From: Amycolatopsis saalfeldensis
Lineage (GTDB): Bacteria > Actinomycetota > Actinomycetes > Mycobacteriales > Pseudonocardiaceae
Length of the DNA stretch: 64,000 nt
NCBI RefSeq assembly: GCF_900110575.1
Contig: NZ_FOEF01000001.1
Location: forward strand, 923,953 to 987,952
Direction of reading: 5' to 3'
Shown piece after piece: positions 17,386 through 25,989 of this stretch. A model generated the notes under the pieces. The model did not search any database and was not told the origin of the DNA. It worked only from the letters and a program-made list of their open reading frames with translations. Both the position numbers and the translations under genes were made by a program. How positions within the stretch are numbered: the first letter of the stretch is position 1; the number at the start of each line of letters is the position of its first letter.

Positions 17386-19260
17386 ATGGGCGCTTACTCC
17401 GAGACCTACCGGCGCAGCCTGGCCGACCCCGAGGGTTTCTGGCTCGACGCGGCGCGGGCGATCGACTGGGCGAAGCCGCCGACGCGGGCGCTGGACGCCT
17501 CCGCCGAGCCCTTCTACCGGTGGTTTCCCGACGGGGAGCTGAACACCGCGTACAACGCGCTCGACCGGCACGCGGACGGCGGCCGGGGTGCGCAGCCCGC
17601 GCTGATCTGGGATTCGCCGGTCACCGGGCAGAAGCGCCGCTACACCTACAGCGAGCTGCGCGACGAGGTGGCGGTGTTCGCGGGCGCGCTCACCTCACTC
17701 GGCGTGACACGCGGTGACCGCGTGATCCTCTACCTGCCGATGATCCCGGAGGCGGTGATCGCGATGCTCGCCTGCGCGCGCATCGGCGCCGTGCACTCCG
17801 TCGTCTTCGGGGGCTTCGCGCCGAAGGAGCTGGCCGCGCGCATCGAGGACGCGAAGCCGAAGCTGGTGATCGCCGCTTCGTGCGGCATCGAGCCGACGCG
17901 CGTCGTCGAGTACAAGCCCATCATCGACGCCGCGCTCGCGACCACCGAGCACCAGCCCGAGCACGTCGTGGTGCTGCAGCGCGAACAGGCGGGCGCCGAG
18001 CTGTCCGGCACCGATCTGGACTGGGACGACCTGGTCGAGAGCGCCCTTCCCGTGGACCCGGTGCCGGTGAAGGCGACGGACCCGCTGTACATCCTCTACA
18101 CGTCCGGCACCACGGGGAAGCCGAAGGGCGTGGTGCGTGACGCGGGCGGCCACGCGGTGGCGCTGGCCTGGTCGATGGGCGCGATCTACGACGTCCACGC
18201 CGGCGACGTGTGGTGGACCGCGTCCGACGTCGGCTGGGTCGTCGGGCACTCGTACATCGTGTACGCGCCGCTGCTGGTCGGCGCCACAACTGTGCTGTAC
18301 GAAGGAAAACCGGTCGGCACGCCGGACGCGGGCGCGTTCTGGCGGGTGATCTCCGAGCACGGCGTGCAGGCGCTGTTCACCGCGCCCACGGCGTTGCGCG
18401 CGGTGAAGAAGATCGACCCGGACGCGGCGGAGCTGAAGAAGTACGACCTGACCGGGTTCCGCGCGCTCTTCCTCGCGGGCGAGCGGCTGGACCCGGAGAC
18501 CTACCACTGGGCCGGGGACAAACTCGGCACGCCGGTGATCGATCACTGGTGGCAGACCGAAACCGGCTGGCCGATCGCCGCGAACCCGCGCGGCCTGGAG
18601 CCGATGCCGGTGAAGCCCGGCTCGGCCACGAAGCCCGTGCCCGGCTGGGATGTGCACGTCCTCGACCAGAACGGCGCGGAGCTGCCCGCCGGGCAGGAGG
18701 GCGCCATCACGCTGAAACTGCCGCTGCCGCCCGGTTCCCTGACCACCTTGTGGGGCGCCGACGAGCGTTACCGCGAGGCCTACCTGTCCCGTTACCCCGG
18801 CCACTACCTGACCGGCGACTCCGGTTACCTGGACGAGGACGGTTACCTCTTTGTCATGGGCCGCACCGACGACGTGATCAACGTGGCCGGCCACCGCCTG
18901 TCGACCGGCTCGATGGAGGCCGTGCTGGCTTCGCACCCGGCCGTCGCGGAGTGCGCGGTGATCGGTGTCGCCGATCAGCTGAAGGGGCAGGTGCCGCGGG
19001 GTTTCGTGGTGCTGAAGGCGGGCGCGGACGTCGCGGAGGAGCAGCTTCGGGAGGAGCTGGTCGCCTTGGTACGCCGGGATATCGGCCCGGTGGCGGCGTT
19101 CCGCGAGGTGTCGGTGGTGGAGGCGTTGCCGAAGACGCGCTCGGGGAAGATCCTGCGGAAAACCATGCGCGGGATCGCGGACGGCCGGGACGAGCCGGTG
19201 CCTTCGACCATCGAGGACGTCGCGGTGCTGGACGCGCTGCGGGCGGTGCTGCGCGGCTGA
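17386..19260 (+). CDS. prpE: Propionyl-CoA synthetase (acyl-CoA ligase)
   Basis: Activates propionate (or a similar short acid) to its CoA thioester with ATP. The 624-residue adenylate-forming enzyme has the acetate/propionate-ligase start (YRRSLADPEGFWLDAARAIDW), the P-loop YTSGTTGKPKGVVRD, the WWTASDVGWVVGHSYIVY strand, WWQTETGWPI, the hinge region GYLFVMGRTDDVINVAGHRLSTGSMEAV, and the catalytic lysine near the end in KTRSGKILRKTMR. GWPI after WWQTET and about 620 residues favour PrpE over acetyl-CoA synthetase. GAGGAG precedes the ATG. Confidence 0.82.
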   Translation: MGAYSETYRRSLADPEGFWLDAARAIDWAKPPTRALDASAEPFYRWFPDGELNTAYNALDRHADGGRGAQPALIWDSPVTGQKRRYTYSELRDEVAVFAGALTSLGVTRGDRVILYLPMIPEAVIAMLACARIGAVHSVVFGGFAPKELAARIEDAKPKLVIAASCGIEPTRVVEYKPIIDAALATTEHQPEHVVVLQREQAGAELSGTDLDWDDLVESALPVDPVPVKATDPLYILYTSGTTGKPKGVVRDAGGHAVALAWSMGAIYDVHAGDVWWTASDVGWVVGHSYIVYAPLLVGATTVLYEGKPVGTPDAGAFWRVISEHGVQALFTAPTALRAVKKIDPDAAELKKYDLTGFRALFLAGERLDPETYHWAGDKLGTPVIDHWWQTETGWPIAANPRGLEPMPVKPGSATKPVPGWDVHVLDQNGAELPAGQEGAITLKLPLPPGSLTTLWGADERYREAYLSRYPGHYLTGDSGYLDEDGYLFVMGRTDDVINVAGHRLSTGSMEAVLASHPAVAECAVIGVADQLKGQVPRGFVVLKAGADVAEEQLREELVALVRRDIGPVAAFREVSVVEALPKTRSGKILRKTMRGIADGRDEPVPSTIEDVAVLDALRAVLRG

Positions 19261-19266
19261 CCCCGG

Positions 19267-19836
19267 TCAGCACAGCTCGGTGGCCGCCCGCACCTCGCCG
19301 AGGGCTTTCCGGGCGACCGCAGCGAAATCGTCGCCGCCGGTCGCGCTGCTCCAGCGGTCGTAAGCGATCTCGAACGCGAGTGCGCCCAGTTCCGCCGCCG
19401 CGCGCGCGGTCAGCTCCGGCACGCCGCGGCGCTTGAGCGAATCGCTCATCGCCGCGGTGAGGCCGAGCCCCTTCAACGCCTCGCGCTCCCGCAGCTCCGG
19501 GTTGGCGGCGATGACCGCCCGCCGCCGGGCGCTGAGCTCGCGGCGATCGGAGGTGAAGATCTCGCGCCCGATCGCGTCCATGGCCTGGGCCAGCACTTCG
19601 AGCGGCGTGGCTTCGGCCGGCGCGCCGACGATCTCGTCGGTGAGCCGCCCGGCCATCGTGGTCCCGCCGAAGAGCACCTCCCGCTTGTCCGGGAAGTGGC
19701 GGAAGAACGTGCTTTTCGTCAGCCCGGCCCGCTCGGCGATCTGGATCACCGTCGTCGCTTCGTAGCCCCGCTCCGCGAACAGGTCGAGGGCGGCGACGGC
19801 GAGTCGCCCCGGTGCGTCGGGTTCCCAGCGGGCCAT
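19267..19836 (-). CDS. TetR-family regulator of the adjacent oxidoreductase
   Basis: A 189-residue TetR protein: helix-turn-helix LFAERGYEATTVIQIAERAGLTKSTFFRHFPDKREVLF near residues 18-55, then a helical ligand domain. The ATG at 19836 follows a TACGCT hexamer by 7 nt. Divergent from the NADPH oxidoreductase gene with nested inverted repeats in the 83-bp gap, so autorepression and control of that gene are likely. Its stop is 6 bp from that of the convergent prpE. Confidence 0.88.
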   Translation of the reverse strand: MARWEPDAPGRLAVAALDLFAERGYEATTVIQIAERAGLTKSTFFRHFPDKREVLFGGTTMAGRLTDEIVGAPAEATPLEVLAQAMDAIGREIFTSDRRELSARRRAVIAANPELREREALKGLGLTAAMSDSLKRRGVPELTARAAAELGALAFEIAYDRWSSATGGDDFAAVARKALGEVRAATELC

Positions 19837-19843
19837 GCGACCC

Positions 19844-19849
19844 AGCGTA
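19844..19849 (-). promoter_or_regulatory. -10 element of the TetR gene (leaderless)
   Basis: TACGCT lies 7 nt before the ATG at 19836. The GGGAC-TTG-GTCCC palindrome starts one base further upstream, in the space between -10 and -35. Confidence 0.5.
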
Positions 19850-19850
19850 C

Positions 19851-19901
19851 GGGACTTGGTCCCGTGATGAGGTGTACGGTGACAGGACCAAGTCTCATCA
19901 C
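19851..19901. promoter_or_regulatory. Nested operators between TetR and oxidoreductase genes
   Basis: GACTTGGTCC (19853-19862) is repeated inverted and perfectly as GGACCAAGTC (19885-19894). GTGATGAG (19864-19871) recurs inverted as CTCATCAC (19894-19901). The left copy also forms GGGACTTGGTCCC (19851-19863). A TACGGT -10 for the oxidoreductase lies between the arms (19875-19880). Confidence 0.7.
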
Positions 19902-19919
19902 TGTCCGTGGAGGTCCGAC

Positions 19920-20840
19920 ATGAGCCGCGCTGTCATCTACGAGAAGTTCGGTGGCCCCGAAGTGCTGGAGCTGCGAGACGTTCCCGAGCCGCACGCCGGC
20001 ACGGGCGAGATCCGGGTCCGGGTGACGGCGGCCGGGCTGAACCCGATGGACTGGGCCCTGGCCGCCCGGCCCGAGGCGGCGGCGCGGTTCGGCGTGACCC
20101 TGCCGTCCGGTTTCGGTTACGACCTGGCCGGCGTGGTGGACGAGGTCGGCGAAGGCGCCACCGGATTCGCGCTGGGCGACCGGGTCTTCGGCGGCGCGCT
20201 GAGCCGCGCCGTCGCTGATTTCGTCGTGCTCGAGACACCCGCCGAGACGCTCTGGCCGACGCCGGACGGCATCAGCGACGAGGTGGCGGCCACGCTTCCC
20301 GTCGCCGGTCTGACCGCTTCGGCCGCGCTGTCGGTGATCGGCCTGAAGTCCGGCGACACCGTCCTGATCGGCGGCGCCGCGGGCGGGGTGGGCGTGTTCG
20401 CCGTGCAGCTCGCGAAGCTCGCCGGCGCGCGGGTGATCGGCACCGCGTCGGCGAGCACGTTCGAATTCCTGCGCGAACTCGGCGCCGAGCCGGTGGCCTA
20501 CGGCGCCGGGCTGGCGGACCGCGTCCGGGCGCTGGCGTCGGACGGGGTGACCGCGGCGACCGACCTGTTCGGCACCGAAACGGCCGAGGCCGCACTCGAA
20601 CTCGGCGTGCCGGCCGAGCGGATCTCCACCATCGCCGCCGGCCCCAACCCGCCCGGTGGCGTCCGCGCGACCGGCGGCGTCGACGCGAGCCCGGGCTCGG
20701 CGAAGCAGCTCACCGACGCCATCCTCGCCGGCCGCATCACCGTGCCGATCGCCGCGACCTTCCCGCTCGAGAAGTTCCGCGACGCCGTGGAGCTGCAGGC
20801 CGATCGGCACGTCCACGGCAAGATCGTCATCACGGTGTGA
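19920..20840 (+). CDS. NADP-dependent oxidoreductase, zinc-free MDR family
   Basis: A 306-residue quinone-oxidoreductase-like enzyme: AVIYEKFGGPEVLELRDVPEPHAGTGEIRV at the start, the catalytic-domain strand GYDLAGVVDEVGEGATGF, and the nucleotide motif LIGGAAGGVGVFAVQLAKLAGARVIGTAS. It lacks structural and catalytic zinc ligands. The ATG at 19920 follows GTGGAGG. It is distinct from the similar enzyme at 10038-10997; both pair with a divergent repressor, which suggests electrophile or quinone stress responses. Confidence 0.86.
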   Translation: MSRAVIYEKFGGPEVLELRDVPEPHAGTGEIRVRVTAAGLNPMDWALAARPEAAARFGVTLPSGFGYDLAGVVDEVGEGATGFALGDRVFGGALSRAVADFVVLETPAETLWPTPDGISDEVAATLPVAGLTASAALSVIGLKSGDTVLIGGAAGGVGVFAVQLAKLAGARVIGTASASTFEFLRELGAEPVAYGAGLADRVRALASDGVTAATDLFGTETAEAALELGVPAERISTIAAGPNPPGGVRATGGVDASPGSAKQLTDAILAGRITVPIAATFPLEKFRDAVELQADRHVHGKIVITV

Positions 20841-20921
20841 GCTACCGCGGTGATGTGCTCCTCCACCCCGGTGCTCGAAGCGGTTGAGGTCACCAGCCGT
20901 TCGGCCGTTGCCCCGGCGATC

Positions 20922-20938
20922 GAGGTGGTCTATACCTC
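20922..20938. promoter_or_regulatory. DasR-like operator (dre site) of the GH20 gene
   Basis: GAGGTGGTCTATACCTC lies 33 bp before the GTG of the hexosaminidase. The core window 20924-20939 agrees at 13 of 16 positions with the dre palindrome AGTGGTCTAGACCACT bound by the streptomycete GlcNAc regulator DasR, quoted from memory. The target gene fits that regulon. A DasR homologue is not in this window. Confidence 0.6.
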
Positions 20939-20971
20939 TTGATGTCTGTCTTCTCCCCGACGGAGGTAGCC

Positions 20972-22555
20972 GTGAGGAAGACCCTGTCCAGGGCCGTGCT
21001 CGGTGTGACCGTTCTCGGCCTCGCGGCGCTCGGGCTGCCCGGGTCCGCCGCCGCAGTGCCCGCGCCCCGGGAGGTCGAGCGCAGCGTCACCGACATCGTG
21101 CCGGTGCCCGTGGAGGCGAAGGCCGACCCGAAGGCGAACTTCACGCTGACGCCGCTCACCGTCATCCGCGCCGGCCAGGGCGCGGGTGACGTCGCGGCCT
21201 ACCTGCGGGGGCTGCTGCGGACCTCGACCGGGTACGCGCTGCCCGTGGTCCAGCGCTCGGCCGGGCTGCCCGCCATCTCGCTGGAGGTGGGCCACGCCGA
21301 CCCGCGCGTGGGCACCGAGGGCTACCAGCTGGACGTCGCGAAGTCCGGGGTCACGCTCAAGGCCGACACCGCCGCCGGGCTGTTCGAAGGCGTGCAGTCG
21401 CTGCGGCAGCTGCTGCCGGCCACGATCGACGCGAAGTCCGTGCAGTTCCGCGCGAGCTGGACGGTGGCGGGCGGCAGCGTCCTGGACTACCCGCGCTTCG
21501 GCTACCGGGGCGCGATGCTCGACGTCGCGCGGCACTTCTTCACGCCGTCGCAGGTGAAGCTGTACATCGACCAGATCGCGCAGTACAAGATCAACACCCT
21601 GCACCTGCACCTGGCCGACGACCAGGGCTGGCGCATCGAGATCAAGAGCTGGCCGCGGCTGGCGACCGAGGGCGGCAAGGGCGCCGTCGATGGCGACCCG
21701 GGCGGCTACTACACGCAGGCGGAGTACAAGGACATCGTCGCGTACGCCGCTTCGCGCCACATCACGATCGTCCCGGAGATCGACATGCCCGGGCACACCA
21801 ACGCGGCGCAGGCCACGTACGCGGAGCTGAACTGCGACGGGGTCGCGGTGCCGCCGCGCACCGACACCGAGGTGGGCTACAGCTCGCTGTGCATCAGCTC
21901 GCCGACGACGTACAAGTTCGTCGAGGACGTGATCCGCGAGCTGGCCGCCATCACGCCGGGCAAGTACCTCGGCATCGGCGGCGACGAAGCGCACTCCACC
22001 ACCGACGCCGACTACAAGACCTTCTACCAGAAGGTGAGCCCGCTGGTCGCCAAGTACGGCAAGCTGATCACCGGCTGGCACGAGATCTCGAAGACCCAGC
22101 CGCCGGCCTCGGCCATCCCGCAGTACTGGGACCAGGGCGGCGCGAACGCCGACGTCGCGGCCGCCGCCGCGCGCGGCAACAAGATCCTGATGTCGCCGTC
22201 GAACCACGCGTACCTCGACATGAAGTACAACGCGCAGACGCCGCTCGGCCAGGACTGGGCCGGCCTCGTCGAGGTCAAGGACGCCTACGACTGGGACCCG
22301 GCGACCCTCGTGGACGGCGTCGGCGAAAGCTCCGTCGCCGGCGTCGAGGCTCCACTGTGGACGGAGACCCTCCGCACCAGCGACAACCTCGAGTACATGG
22401 CCTTCCCGCGACTGGCGGGCATCGCGGAGATCGGCTGGTCGCCGCAGGCCTCCCACAACTGGGACGCCTACCGCGAGCGGCTGGCGAAGCAGGCCCCGCG
22501 CTGGCAGGCGCAGGGCATCGACTTCTACCGCTCCCCGCAGGTCGACTGGAGGTGA
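20972..22555 (+). CDS. Secreted beta-N-acetylhexosaminidase, GH20
   Basis: Removes terminal GlcNAc/GalNAc from chitin-derived or host-type glycans outside the cell. The 527-residue precursor has a Sec signal (RKTLSRAVLGVTVLGLAALGLPGSAAAVPAP, cut after the AxA), a GH20b domain, then the GH20 barrel from YRGAMLDVARHFF with HLADDQGWRIEIKSWP, EIDMPGHTNAA and the catalytic D-E pair in GIGGDEAHST. Tryptophans late in the barrel (WDQGG, PLWTETL, EIGWSPQ) fit the sugar pocket. Start is the GTG at 20972, after ACGGAGG. A DasR-like operator sits just upstream. Confidence 0.93.
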   Translation: MRKTLSRAVLGVTVLGLAALGLPGSAAAVPAPREVERSVTDIVPVPVEAKADPKANFTLTPLTVIRAGQGAGDVAAYLRGLLRTSTGYALPVVQRSAGLPAISLEVGHADPRVGTEGYQLDVAKSGVTLKADTAAGLFEGVQSLRQLLPATIDAKSVQFRASWTVAGGSVLDYPRFGYRGAMLDVARHFFTPSQVKLYIDQIAQYKINTLHLHLADDQGWRIEIKSWPRLATEGGKGAVDGDPGGYYTQAEYKDIVAYAASRHITIVPEIDMPGHTNAAQATYAELNCDGVAVPPRTDTEVGYSSLCISSPTTYKFVEDVIRELAAITPGKYLGIGGDEAHSTTDADYKTFYQKVSPLVAKYGKLITGWHEISKTQPPASAIPQYWDQGGANADVAAAAARGNKILMSPSNHAYLDMKYNAQTPLGQDWAGLVEVKDAYDWDPATLVDGVGESSVAGVEAPLWTETLRTSDNLEYMAFPRLAGIAEIGWSPQASHNWDAYRERLAKQAPRWQAQGIDFYRSPQVDWR

Positions 22556-22643
22556 CCGAACCGGCGCCGGCGCTGCCCTGACTCACCTGATTTATGTCGT
22601 ACCGCTTGACAATAAGCAGGCGGTGCATGGAACATCTGCGCAC

Positions 22644-23858
22644 ATGACCCGACTGTCCCGGCGCCGCCTGCTTCAACTGTCCACAATGGCCGGCGCGACC
22701 GCGCTGGGCGGGGCGGCCTGCGGCTCGGCGGACCCGAGACTGGCCGCGGCCACTTCGCCGGAGGCCGCGGCGCGGGTCACCGCACCGCCGCCGGACGGCG
22801 TCCTCGGCGCGAACTTCAACGGCGACCCGCGCGTCATGACCTTCGGCGAGCTCACGACCGCGGGTGCGACCTGGCTGCGCGGGTTCCTGCCCATGCCGCG
22901 GGTCGACGACGGCGATCCGGCCGCCGACCCGACGGTCAGCACCCTCCTGCGGGCGAGCGGGCAGGGCTACGGAACGGTGCTGTCGCTGAAGTTCCCGTAC
23001 GCCCCGAAGCCGTTGCCGCGGCCGGGCAGCGCGGCGATGAACGCCGAGCTCGCCCGGCTGGACAAGGTGCTGCCGCTGGTGCTGGACAAGATCGACATCC
23101 TGGTGCTCGGCAACGAGCCGTTCATCGAGTCCACCCGCGACGACTGGGCCAACGGCGCGCTCAACGCCTTCTACGAGGCAGTCGCCGACCATGTCGTCAA
23201 GTACCGCGCGGCCCATTCCCCCGGCCAGGGCAAGACCAGCCTCTACATGGGCGCGCTGAACCACCTGGACGAGCCCGCGTGGCGCGTCGCGGCCACCGAA
23301 CGCTGGCTGACCCACGTGCGCACCACCCCGGAGCTCGCCGGCACGGACATCCACCCGCACCTCGCGGACCCGGGCGGCGGCGCCGCCTACCTCGACTACG
23401 TCCTGCCGAAACTGGGGCCGGACAAGAAGTTCCTCGCCACCGAGTTCTCGCTGGTCCTGTTCTGGAAGAAGCATCTCACCGGCCGGGTGTCCGCCGAGTA
23501 CGCGAGCAAGTACCACGTCGCGCCCGGCACCCAGGTGTGGCAGGTCATCAAGGACGCGCTCGCGAAGCCGTTCCCGCAGGACCAGTGGGACGACTTCCTC
23601 CGCACCAGCCCGTGGTTCGAGAACAACAAGAACTTCCTCACCGAGCAGACGCAGAAGTTCCGCGCGACCGGAAAGCTCGCGTTCGCCGGGTACGGGATCG
23701 GCCAGGACGCCGCGATGTCGGGCGGCTTCGGCCCGGACAAGACGCCATGGCTGCTGAACAGCCTGTTCGCCACGCACACCGTGCAGCCGCTCCCGAACGG
23801 AACCGCCGCGCCGAACTACGCCTGGCTGCCCGAATTCCAGGCCCTGCAGCACAAGTGA
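22644..23858 (+). CDS. Tat-type lipoprotein, probable extracellular TIM-barrel glycosidase
   Basis: A 404-residue exported protein. MTRLSRRRLLQLSTMAGATALGGAACG combines a twin-arginine signal with a lipobox cysteine (residue 27). The mature part begins a barrel-like domain (GVLGANFNGDPRVMTFGELTTAGATWLRGFLPM) with GNEPFIES near 150, the N-E arrangement that carries the acid/base in clan-A glycosidases, and a possible nucleophile in FLATEFSLVLF. I cannot name the GH family. It follows the GH20 gene and precedes a second lipoprotein by 11 bp, so it is likely part of a glycan locus. Confidence 0.65.
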   Translation: MTRLSRRRLLQLSTMAGATALGGAACGSADPRLAAATSPEAAARVTAPPPDGVLGANFNGDPRVMTFGELTTAGATWLRGFLPMPRVDDGDPAADPTVSTLLRASGQGYGTVLSLKFPYAPKPLPRPGSAAMNAELARLDKVLPLVLDKIDILVLGNEPFIESTRDDWANGALNAFYEAVADHVVKYRAAHSPGQGKTSLYMGALNHLDEPAWRVAATERWLTHVRTTPELAGTDIHPHLADPGGGAAYLDYVLPKLGPDKKFLATEFSLVLFWKKHLTGRVSAEYASKYHVAPGTQVWQVIKDALAKPFPQDQWDDFLRTSPWFENNKNFLTEQTQKFRATGKLAFAGYGIGQDAAMSGGFGPDKTPWLLNSLFATHTVQPLPNGTAAPNYAWLPEFQALQHK

Positions 23859-23869
23859 AAGGCCCATTG

Positions 23870-24459
23870 ATGCTCGCGACGGCAAAACTCCGCCGGGTCG
23901 TGGTGCCGGCCGCGCTGGTCACGATGCTCGCCGGCACCGCGGCCTGCGGCGGCCCGGCAGCGACGAGCGCGGCCGGAGGTGATTCACCGGCCGCGGCACC
24001 GAGTACCACAGCCGGCACTGCCCCATCGGCCACCACGCCCGGCGGTGACGAGGCGAAGGGCTCGGCGACGCCCGAAGCCCTGATGACCGTTTTCGTCACG
24101 GATGTCCTTCAGCAGCACTACCGCAAGGCATGCTTGCTCAACACCGCTCCCCCGAACTCGAACCTGGACCCGGCCAAGGCTTGCGCGCAACCGGAAGCCA
24201 CCAAACCCTGACCAGCCTGCGCACCGGGTGGGCCAAGCCCGGCATCGCGTTGCCCCCGAAGGGAAAGGTGACGGTGGACAAGATCACGCCGTCGGGCGAC
24301 ACGGCGACCGTGGCCGACACCGGGATCAGCCTGGACGGTCACACGTTGAACGCCCTGATGCTCATCGGCTCGCACAACGCCGGGGGCTTCGGCGTGAAAT
24401 GGACGCTGCAGCGGAAGCAGGGACGGTGGTTCATCGGCGAGATGAACCTCGGCAACTGA
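23870..24459 (+). pseudogene. Small lipoprotein gene split by a frameshift
   Basis: The first part (23870-24211) encodes a lipoprotein signal, VVVPAALVTMLAGTAACGG, an Ala/Thr/Ser/Pro linker and a domain start (TPEALMTVFVTDVLQQHYRKACLLN), then stops. The continuation (TLTSLRTGWAKPG...WFIGEMNLGN) is in the frame one base back, open from before the stop to 24459. Together they would make a normal lipoprotein with a C-terminal NTF2/DUF4878-like fold. The switch lies around 24180-24211. No slippery heptamer was found, so mutation or sequence error is likelier than programmed frameshifting. Confidence 0.7.
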
Positions 24460-25806
24460 TCACGACGATCGTCGCAGTGCGGGCAGGTGGAGCGACTCGA
24501 GGCTCTGCCGGGTGGTCTCGGGCAGCAGCTTCGCGGCGAAAACCGCCGCGGCCAAGCCGAACAGGCCGAAGAACACGAAGATGCCGGTGGCGCCGTGCGC
24601 GATGAGGTCGGGGAAGAACAGCGTGAGCGCCACCGTGACGAGGATCTGGGCGCTGGTGGCCACCGAGACGCCGGCCGAGCGCGCCCGCAGCGGGAACAGC
24701 TCCGGCAGCATGATCCACACGACCGGCCCCCAGGTCAGCGAGTAGCCCGCCTTGAAGATCGAGAGCATGGCCAGGACGGCGCTCTGCCCGGCGAAGGTGC
24801 CGAGCAGGTGGAAGCCGAACACGGCGGCCACGCCGAGCATCGCGACGCCCAGCACGACCGCGCCGGCGATCAGCAGCGGACGTCGCCCGGTCCGGTCGAC
24901 GACATACCCGCACAGGAGCGTCATCACGACCGAAAGCACGCCGAAACCGATAGTGTTGATCAAGGCCGCCGTGGTGCCGAAGCCGACCTGGGCGAGGATC
25001 GTCGGCGCGTAGTAGACGATCGAGTTGATGCCGAGAAGTTGCTGTGCCATCGAGAAGATCGTCGCGACGACCAGTATCCGGCGCAGTGCGCGCGAGCGCA
25101 GCAGCGAACGCCAGGTGAGGGACGCGTTGCCGGTGTCGCCCCCGACGTCGGCCCGGCGCGCGGCGTCGAGCTCGCCGAACGCTCGCTGCGCCTGGTCGGC
25201 AGGCAGCAACGCGTCGAGGACCCGGCGCGCCTCGTCGACCCGTCCCTTGAGCATCAGCCAGCGGGGCGTCTCGGACTGCCGGAGCAGGGCCAGTCCGATC
25301 AGCGCGGCCGGCACCGCCGCGAGGCCGAGCGACCAGCGCCACGAGAGGTCGCGGGCGAAGAAGTAGTTGACGACCGCGGAGATCAGGATGCCCGTCGCGA
25401 TCATGAGCTGGTTGCCGGTGCTCTGCCGGCCCCGCGTGTCGGTGGGGGCGAGCTCCGCCAGGTACGTGGGCACAGTGCTCTGGGTACTGCCCACGGCGAC
25501 GCCCGCGAGCGCCCGGCCGACGAGCAGCCAGCCGTAACCCGGCGCCACCGCCATCACCACGCTGGACACCACGTACACCAGGCAGGTGATCAGCAGGGTG
25601 GTCCGCCTGCCGATCGCCTGGGCCACCGATCCGGCCACCGCCGCGCCGACCACCGCCCCCACCAGCAAGGTCGTGACGACGAAACCGCTCTCCAGCGGCG
25701 AAAGCCGGAACTCCGGCTTGATGAACAGCAGCGCGCCGGAGATGACCCCCATGTCGTAGCCGACGAGCACGGCGGCCATCGCGGCCACCGCGGTCGCTCG
25801 CTTCAT
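24460..25806 (-). CDS. Sugar porter-type MFS transporter
   Basis: A 448-residue proton-sugar or facilitator transporter with 12 predicted membrane helices. It carries MFS sugar-porter marks: GYDMGVISGALLFI in helix 1, AQAIGRR after helix 2, GRALAGVAVGSTQSTVPTYLAELAP, the loop motif SETPRWLM, QQLLGINSIVYYAP in helix 7, DRTGRRPLL, and LPETT near the end. The ATG at 25806 follows CGGAGG. Divergent from the ROK repressor gene, its likely regulator. Its stop abuts the broken lipoprotein gene without a gap. Confidence 0.88.
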   Translation of the reverse strand: MKRATAVAAMAAVLVGYDMGVISGALLFIKPEFRLSPLESGFVVTTLLVGAVVGAAVAGSVAQAIGRRTTLLITCLVYVVSSVVMAVAPGYGWLLVGRALAGVAVGSTQSTVPTYLAELAPTDTRGRQSTGNQLMIATGILISAVVNYFFARDLSWRWSLGLAAVPAALIGLALLRQSETPRWLMLKGRVDEARRVLDALLPADQAQRAFGELDAARRADVGGDTGNASLTWRSLLRSRALRRILVVATIFSMAQQLLGINSIVYYAPTILAQVGFGTTAALINTIGFGVLSVVMTLLCGYVVDRTGRRPLLIAGAVVLGVAMLGVAAVFGFHLLGTFAGQSAVLAMLSIFKAGYSLTWGPVVWIMLPELFPLRARSAGVSVATSAQILVTVALTLFFPDLIAHGATGIFVFFGLFGLAAAVFAAKLLPETTRQSLESLHLPALRRSS

Positions 25807-25859
25807 GACTGGCCTCCGGTGGTCACCGAGCCTGGGCGGGAACGTGCCGGAGAGTGTCA

Positions 25860-25952
25860 ACCCGCCCGTCTATTAACGTCAAGTACTACAACAAAAATGG
25901 GAAGACTCTTTCCATGCATCATCTTGTTTCCGTCGGATGTTGGACATAATCT
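25860..25952. promoter_or_regulatory. AT-rich divergent control region, sugar transporter / ROK repressor
   Basis: A locally AT-rich stretch in GC-rich DNA. Plus-strand TTGTTT (25924-25929), a 17-bp spacer and TAATCT (25947-25952) form a good promoter for the ROK gene. On the minus strand, GTAGTACTTGACGTTAAT precedes the transporter; it resembles GTCGTACCGCTTGACAATAA upstream of the lipoprotein gene at 22644, so a shared operator is possible but weakly supported. Confidence 0.5.
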
Positions 25953-25989
25953 TCCGAGGACGGACGACAGCCGGGGGAAGGGGCGCGAG

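Noticed and set aside
24185..24215. Programmed -1 frameshifting in the small lipoprotein gene
   Set aside because: The shift site has no X-XXY-YYZ slippery sequence, so disruption or sequence error is simpler.
24487..25923. Extension of the ROK protein upstream through the transporter region
   Set aside because: The extension is antisense to a conserved sugar transporter and would carry the protein through its own promoter.
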